Shown: one piece after another, positions 15,332-18,514 of the stretch
How the letters are laid out: the number at the start of each line of letters is the position of its first letter
How positions within the stretch are numbered: position 1 is the stretch's first letter
Source of the DNA: Candidatus Kapaibacterium sp.
GTDB taxonomy: Bacteria > Bacteroidota > Ignavibacteria > Kapaibacteriales > UBA961
DNA: 18,514 nucleotides
Assembly: GCA_023259575.1 (NCBI GenBank)
Contig: JALRHN010000025.1
Span: forward strand, 1 to 18,514
Direction of reading: 5' to 3'
Made by a program: the position numbers and the translations under genes
The notes under the pieces: generated by a model
What the model was told of the DNA's origin: nothing
The model's input: the letters and a program-made list of their open reading frames with translations, nothing else
Database searches by the model: none

Positions 15332-16218
15332 AACGCTATATTATTCTTTTTACATATTTCTTGAGCTTGAGCATATCCAAGTTTTGCAGCTTTTTGAAAA
15401 TATTCAATTGTCTTTTCTCTATTTCCTAATTTATCATACGATGCTGCCATATTATGATAAGCAACAGCATAATTAGGATTAGCAGCTACTACTTTAGAAA
15501 ATGCATCAATTGCTTGAGGTAATTTATTGCTAAAATAATAGTATAAACCAGTATTGTTTCCTGCTTCAGCTGGATTACCGATCTTATTGAAACAAGATGC
15601 TAATTCTAAATATGAAGCTACATAATCAGGCTTTAACTGAACTGCTCTATTATATGATTCAATTGCTTTTGGCATATCATTCATAGCAACATAAGAATTA
15701 CCAATATTAAAGAAAGCCTCAACAAATTTTGGATTTTTCTCTATGGCTTTTTTATAATTTGTTATAGCTTTATCATATTGTTTTAAAGAATGATATGCTA
15801 CGCCTAAATTATTATAACCTAATGATGTATCTGGTTTTACCTCTAATGCTTTATTGAATTGGTCAATTGCCTTTTGGAATTCATTTGTTTTTGTATACAA
15901 GAAACCAAGAGAATATAATGCATCTAAAGACTTAGGATTTGATTCCAAAGCTGATTGTAAAGATGCAATAGCTTTTTCAGGTAAATTTTGCATAACATAA
16001 ATTTTACTCTGAACAATATTAGCTTCAGTGTTTTTTGCATCTTCTGTTAATGCTTTACTTATTTCTTCTTGAGCTCTGTCTACTTCTCCAGAGCGCATAA
16101 ACATTTCGGCCTTAAATGTTAAAAAGTCTATATTGGATGGCCCTTTAGAACAATGTATTTGCATCATACACATACATATGATGCCAGCAGATAATAAAAG
16201 ATTGTTTACAGATTTCAT
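15328..16218 (-). CDS. TPR-repeat lipoprotein (paralogue of the upstream TPR lipoprotein)
   Basis: A 296-residue predicted lipoprotein: hydrophobic signal, then Cys23 in MQIHCSKG. About seven to eight TPR repeats follow, with textbook copies such as GYNNLGVAYHSLKQYDKAI and AFFNIGNSYVAMNDMPKAI. One repeat is non-canonical: after a normal first helix it reads PAEAGNNTGLYYYFSNK, and the same NxTG pattern occurs in the neighbouring TPR lipoprotein. The cap FQKAAKLGYAQAQEICKKN resembles that of the TPR gene at 13528-14781. The ATG at 16218 is preceded by AAGGAG at ideal spacing, the only strong Shine-Dalgarno I see in the window. It lies 20 bases after the upstream TPR gene and is likely co-transcribed. 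The partner it scaffolds is unknown. Confidence 0.88.
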   Translation of the reverse strand: MKSVNNLLLSAGIICMCMMQIHCSKGPSNIDFLTFKAEMFMRSGEVDRAQEEISKALTEDAKNTEANIVQSKIYVMQNLPEKAIASLQSALESNPKSLDALYSLGFLYTKTNEFQKAIDQFNKALEVKPDTSLGYNNLGVAYHSLKQYDKAITNYKKAIEKNPKFVEAFFNIGNSYVAMNDMPKAIESYNRAVQLKPDYVASYLELASCFNKIGNPAEAGNNTGLYYYFSNKLPQAIDAFSKVVAANPNYAVAYHNMAASYDKLGNREKTIEYFQKAAKLGYAQAQEICKKNNIAF

Positions 16219-16225
16219 GTCTTCT

Positions 16226-16231
16226 CTCCTT
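16226..16231 (-). promoter_or_regulatory. Strong Shine-Dalgarno before the TPR lipoprotein
   Basis: On the minus strand, AAGGAG ends 7 bases before the ATG at 16218, an ideal ribosome-binding arrangement. Most other starts in this window have no such motif, so it stands out and also supports the chosen start. Confidence 0.75.
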
Positions 16232-16238
16232 AAGTTGA

Positions 16239-17318
16239 TTATTTAGAAACGATTTTGTTTTCTAATGAATGAATAATGTTCTTTATGTTTTCTTGTTTTT
16301 TGCTATCACCAAGTTGGTTATAAACAATTTCTAATTGCTTATAGGCTTCTAAGAAATCGGGTTTTGTTTGTACACATAATTCTAAATGTCTAGCAGCATC
16401 TAAAGAATTATTGATTGCAAAATATGCTAATCCGGCATTAAAATGGGCTTCATATAATGATGGATTAATCTTGGCTGCCTCTAAAAAATAGGGAATACTT
16501 TCTAGAGTTTTTTTATCTGCAGCTAAAATCATTCCTGTATAATTATTATATGATGCTAAATCCTTATTACTTTTAGCAATTGCAGCTAAATACTTATATG
16601 CTAGCGTCATAGATGGATTAAAACTGATCGCCATTTTAAATACACGCTCTGCATCTGCATTATTACCAGATTTAAAAAAGGTAACTCCCATAAATAGCCA
16701 TGCTTCAGCATAATCAGGACGCAATTGAACTGCACTTTGATAATGTTGTAAGGCTTCTGAATAATTGCCTTTTCTTGCTAAAGTATTGGCTAAATCATAA
16801 TGAATTTCTTGATCTTTAGGGGCTATAGATAATGCTTTATTATAAAAATTCAAAGCTAGTTGAGTATTATCTAAATTAACATAGGCTGATGCCATATTTT
16901 GATACAATTTTGCATCATTCGTATTAGTGGTTAAAGCTTGTTCATAATGATTCAATGCTTTGGTATACTTCCCAGTTTTAGAATATATATTTCCTAATAT
17001 AAAATGAGCATCAAAATTAGTAGGACTCATTGTTAATAATGAATTCAGTAAAGAAATAGCTTCTTCATATGAATTCTGTAGATAATATATTGTCCCCAAT
17101 TTTTGATATGCTTCAATAAATGACTCATCTGCTTCAATTGCTGATTTATATAAAGAAATCGCTTTAGCAATATCCCCATCAGTAGTTGCCTTTTCAGCCT
17201 GAATATAAAAATCTTTTGATGAATTTTCTGAACAAGAATAACTACAAATACCTAAAGCCAATATGAGCATTAATCTGAGGATCATAAAGGATTGAGTCTG
17301 TACAGATGAAACTTTCAT
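16239..17318 (-). CDS. TPR-repeat lipoprotein
   Basis: A 359-residue predicted lipoprotein with lipobox SYSC (Cys29) after a hydrophobic segment. An internal ATG at 17285 would still keep the signal and lipobox, so the true start could be either; I keep 17318 for its Lys near the N-terminus. About nine TPR units fill the rest, for example AHFILGNIYSKTGKYTKAL and IHYDLANTLARKGNYSEAL. The seventh unit departs from the 34-residue rule and contains ASYNNYTGMILAADKK, which parallels the NNTG segment in the downstream TPR lipoprotein. The two probably arose by tandem duplication. It is divergent from lpxB across 92 bases and leads a two-gene transcript. The role is inferred to be envelope protein scaffolding; the partner is not identifiable. 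Confidence 0.86.
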   Translation of the reverse strand: MKVSSVQTQSFMILRLMLILALGICSYSCSENSSKDFYIQAEKATTDGDIAKAISLYKSAIEADESFIEAYQKLGTIYYLQNSYEEAISLLNSLLTMSPTNFDAHFILGNIYSKTGKYTKALNHYEQALTTNTNDAKLYQNMASAYVNLDNTQLALNFYNKALSIAPKDQEIHYDLANTLARKGNYSEALQHYQSAVQLRPDYAEAWLFMGVTFFKSGNNADAERVFKMAISFNPSMTLAYKYLAAIAKSNKDLASYNNYTGMILAADKKTLESIPYFLEAAKINPSLYEAHFNAGLAYFAINNSLDAARHLELCVQTKPDFLEAYKQLEIVYNQLGDSKKQENIKNIIHSLENKIVSK

Positions 17319-17329
17319 AGTTTATGTAA

Positions 17330-17337
17330 TATCTTTG
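17330..17337 (+). promoter_or_regulatory. Possible Bacteroidota-type promoter -7 element for lpxB
   Basis: TATCTTTG matches the TAnnTTTG element used by the primary sigma factor in Bacteroidota. It lies about 75 bases before the lpxB ATG in the divergent gap. I see no clear upstream TTG partner, and it depends on the phylum assignment, so this is tentative. Confidence 0.3.
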
Positions 17338-17405
17338 AAAAATACATGTGCAAAATAATAGTTTTTTTGCTCTTATTAGCAGTAAGAAAATAAGCATGTA
17401 TTTTT
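17338..17405 (+). repeat. Nested inverted repeats in the lpxB leader
   Basis: An 11-base perfect inverted repeat, AAAAATACATG (17338-17348) and CATGTATTTTT (17395-17405), encloses two smaller ones: GCAAAA/TTTTGC (17350-17355 and 17365-17370) and TCTTA/TAAGA (17371-17375 and 17383-17387). Together they could fold as a three-way junction ending 5 bases before the lpxB ATG. AT-rich DNA produces such repeats by chance fairly often, so function is uncertain. Confidence 0.45.
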
Positions 17406-17410
17406 GCATC

Positions 17411-18508
17411 ATGAATTATTCTTTTTTTTTAGTAGCAGGCGATCCCTCTGGTGATGCTCATGCAGCATTACTGATGAAAGAGCTTAAGATCATTTTTCCT
17501 AATGCCATTTTTACAGGTATTGGTGGACCATATATGCTTGCCGAAGGATTGAATTCCTTGGTGCATTTTGATTCAATGAATATTGTTGGTTTTTGGGAAG
17601 TCATCAAACATTATCCTTTTTTAAAAAAGGCTTTAAACCTCTGTGAACATGAAATCTCAAATGGATCATACCATGCTTTTATAGGAATTGATTATCCAGG
17701 TTTTAATATGAGGCTTGGAGCAATTGCTAAACAAAAAGGGATACCCTCTATTTGCTATATAGCCCCGCAATTATGGGCTTGGGGAAGTAATAGAGCACAA
17801 CAAGTAAAAAAGTCTACTGATCTTATCATGACAGTGTTTCCTTTTGAACAGGCTTACTTTTCTTCTTTTGATATTGAAACTGCTTTTGTAGGACATCCCA
17901 TTTTAGATAATCCTCTGTTTATTCATGAGTTTTCTGAACATAGAGATAACACAATTTGCTTGATGCCTGGATCTAGAAGTCAAGAATTATATAAACATTT
18001 GCCTTTGATGAGACCTATAATTGAAGAATGCAAAAAGAGAGATCTAAAGCCTTTACTCTGTATACCAGAAAGACTTATCGGTCATCCCGGTCTAAAACAA
18101 TTTTCACAAGATGAAATTTCTACGAATGCACGTGAATGTATGAGAACTGCACAAGCAGGTATTGTTAAAATTGGTACAAGCACTCTAGAAGCCGCATTAC
18201 TTGGTATGCCTTTTATCTCTTATTATAAAACATCATTTATTTCATATCTGATTGCAAAAAGTAAAATTCATCTACATAGTATATCTCTTCCAAATATACT
18301 TTTAGATAAAAATCTGATACCTGAGCTTATTCAGTCTGATGCACAAGCACAATCTCTACACAATTCTCTTTTTTCTTTATTAGATGATCCAATTGCTATA
18401 CAAAATCAAGTTCAAGGTTTTCATGAAATTCGAAATTTACTTGGTGGCCCAGGCGCTAGTAAAAGAGCAGCATTTACAATAGAACACTATCTTAAGAATA
18501 GGTTATGA
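17411..18508 (+). CDS. lpxB: Lipid-A-disaccharide synthase LpxB
   Basis: It joins UDP-2,3-diacylglucosamine and lipid X to form the lipid A disaccharide on the inner membrane, a core step of lipopolysaccharide assembly and good evidence for a Gram-negative cell. The 365-residue protein has the N-terminal LVAGDPSGDAHAALLM (from residue 7), GGPYMLAEG, MNIVGFWEV, the catalytic-region motif GIDYPGFNMRLG, YIAPQLWAWG, PFE, FVGHPILD, MPGSRSQE and the acceptor-region GTSTLEAALLGMPF. I chose ATG 17411 because it places the VAG motif at residue 8, as in relatives; the frame stays open upstream to 17348 (GTG) and an ATG at 17396, but those would add a non-homologous leader overlapping the inverted repeats. 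The terminal TGA overlaps a following ATG. Confidence 0.95.
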   Translation: MNYSFFLVAGDPSGDAHAALLMKELKIIFPNAIFTGIGGPYMLAEGLNSLVHFDSMNIVGFWEVIKHYPFLKKALNLCEHEISNGSYHAFIGIDYPGFNMRLGAIAKQKGIPSICYIAPQLWAWGSNRAQQVKKSTDLIMTVFPFEQAYFSSFDIETAFVGHPILDNPLFIHEFSEHRDNTICLMPGSRSQELYKHLPLMRPIIEECKKRDLKPLLCIPERLIGHPGLKQFSQDEISTNARECMRTAQAGIVKIGTSTLEAALLGMPFISYYKTSFISYLIAKSKIHLHSISLPNILLDKNLIPELIQSDAQAQSLHNSLFSLLDDPIAIQNQVQGFHEIRNLLGGPGASKRAAFTIEHYLKNRL

Positions 18509-18514
18509 AACTAT
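18505..18514 (+). CDS. Possible start of the next gene (truncated by the window edge)
   Basis: ATGA at 18505-18508 overlaps the lpxB stop, the same coupling geometry as the DUF3592-mpl junction. Only the codons for Met, Lys and Leu are visible, so nothing can be said of its product. Confidence 0.3.

Noticed and set aside
1..18514. Mobile element, CRISPR array, tRNA genes or a defence system
   Set aside because: No transposase, integrase, direct repeats, regularly spaced repeats, tRNA-like cloverleaf ending in CCA, or defence-gene motifs were found.

Overview
This is an AT-rich (roughly one-third G+C by eye), tightly packed chromosomal window from a Gram-negative bacterium of the Bacteroidota/Chlorobi/Kapabacteria side of the FCB group. 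The evidence for that placement is lpxB (lipid A), mpl (peptidoglycan recycling), two C-terminal sorting domains of the type IX secretion system (T9SS), and starts that mostly lack Shine-Dalgarno sequences. The exact phylum cannot be settled from the sequence alone. I see no tRNA, rRNA, CRISPR array, insertion sequence or phage gene.

Bases 1-6070 hold a plus-strand run of five closely spaced genes: the tail of a T9SS-exported protein, a large secreted zinc metalloprotease with a T9SS tail, a single-domain proline dehydrogenase, an endonuclease/exonuclease/phosphatase-fold lipoprotein, and an exported alpha/beta-hydrolase-fold protein that has lost two of the three expected catalytic residues. 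A clear intrinsic terminator ends the run. Bases 6175-10728 hold a second plus-strand run: a BaiN/YhiN-type flavoprotein, a Uup-like ABC-F ATPase and the MgtE magnesium channel.

Bases 10683-14781 are a minus-strand, translationally coupled cluster read right to left: a TPR protein, a DUF3592 membrane protein, mpl and trhO. The trhO frame is broken by one in-frame TAG at 11112-11114, exactly where the family has the Tyr before its catalytic Cys loop. The following 142 codons are intact and conserved. Its 3' end overlaps the 3' end of mgtE by 46 bp.

Bases 14750-18514 hold a plus-strand DUF6992-like membrane protein whose signal-peptide start overlaps that of the TPR gene head to head, two minus-strand TPR lipoproteins that look like tandem duplicates, and divergent lpxB with an inverted-repeat leader. 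A possible next gene starts at the right edge.

Most of the window is ordinary housekeeping and envelope biology. The points most worth a second look are the trhO amber codon, the apparent pseudo-hydrolase, the overlapping signal-peptide starts, the shared Cys pair in the two sorting domains, and the lpxB leader. I did not find a convincing wholly new multi-gene system.
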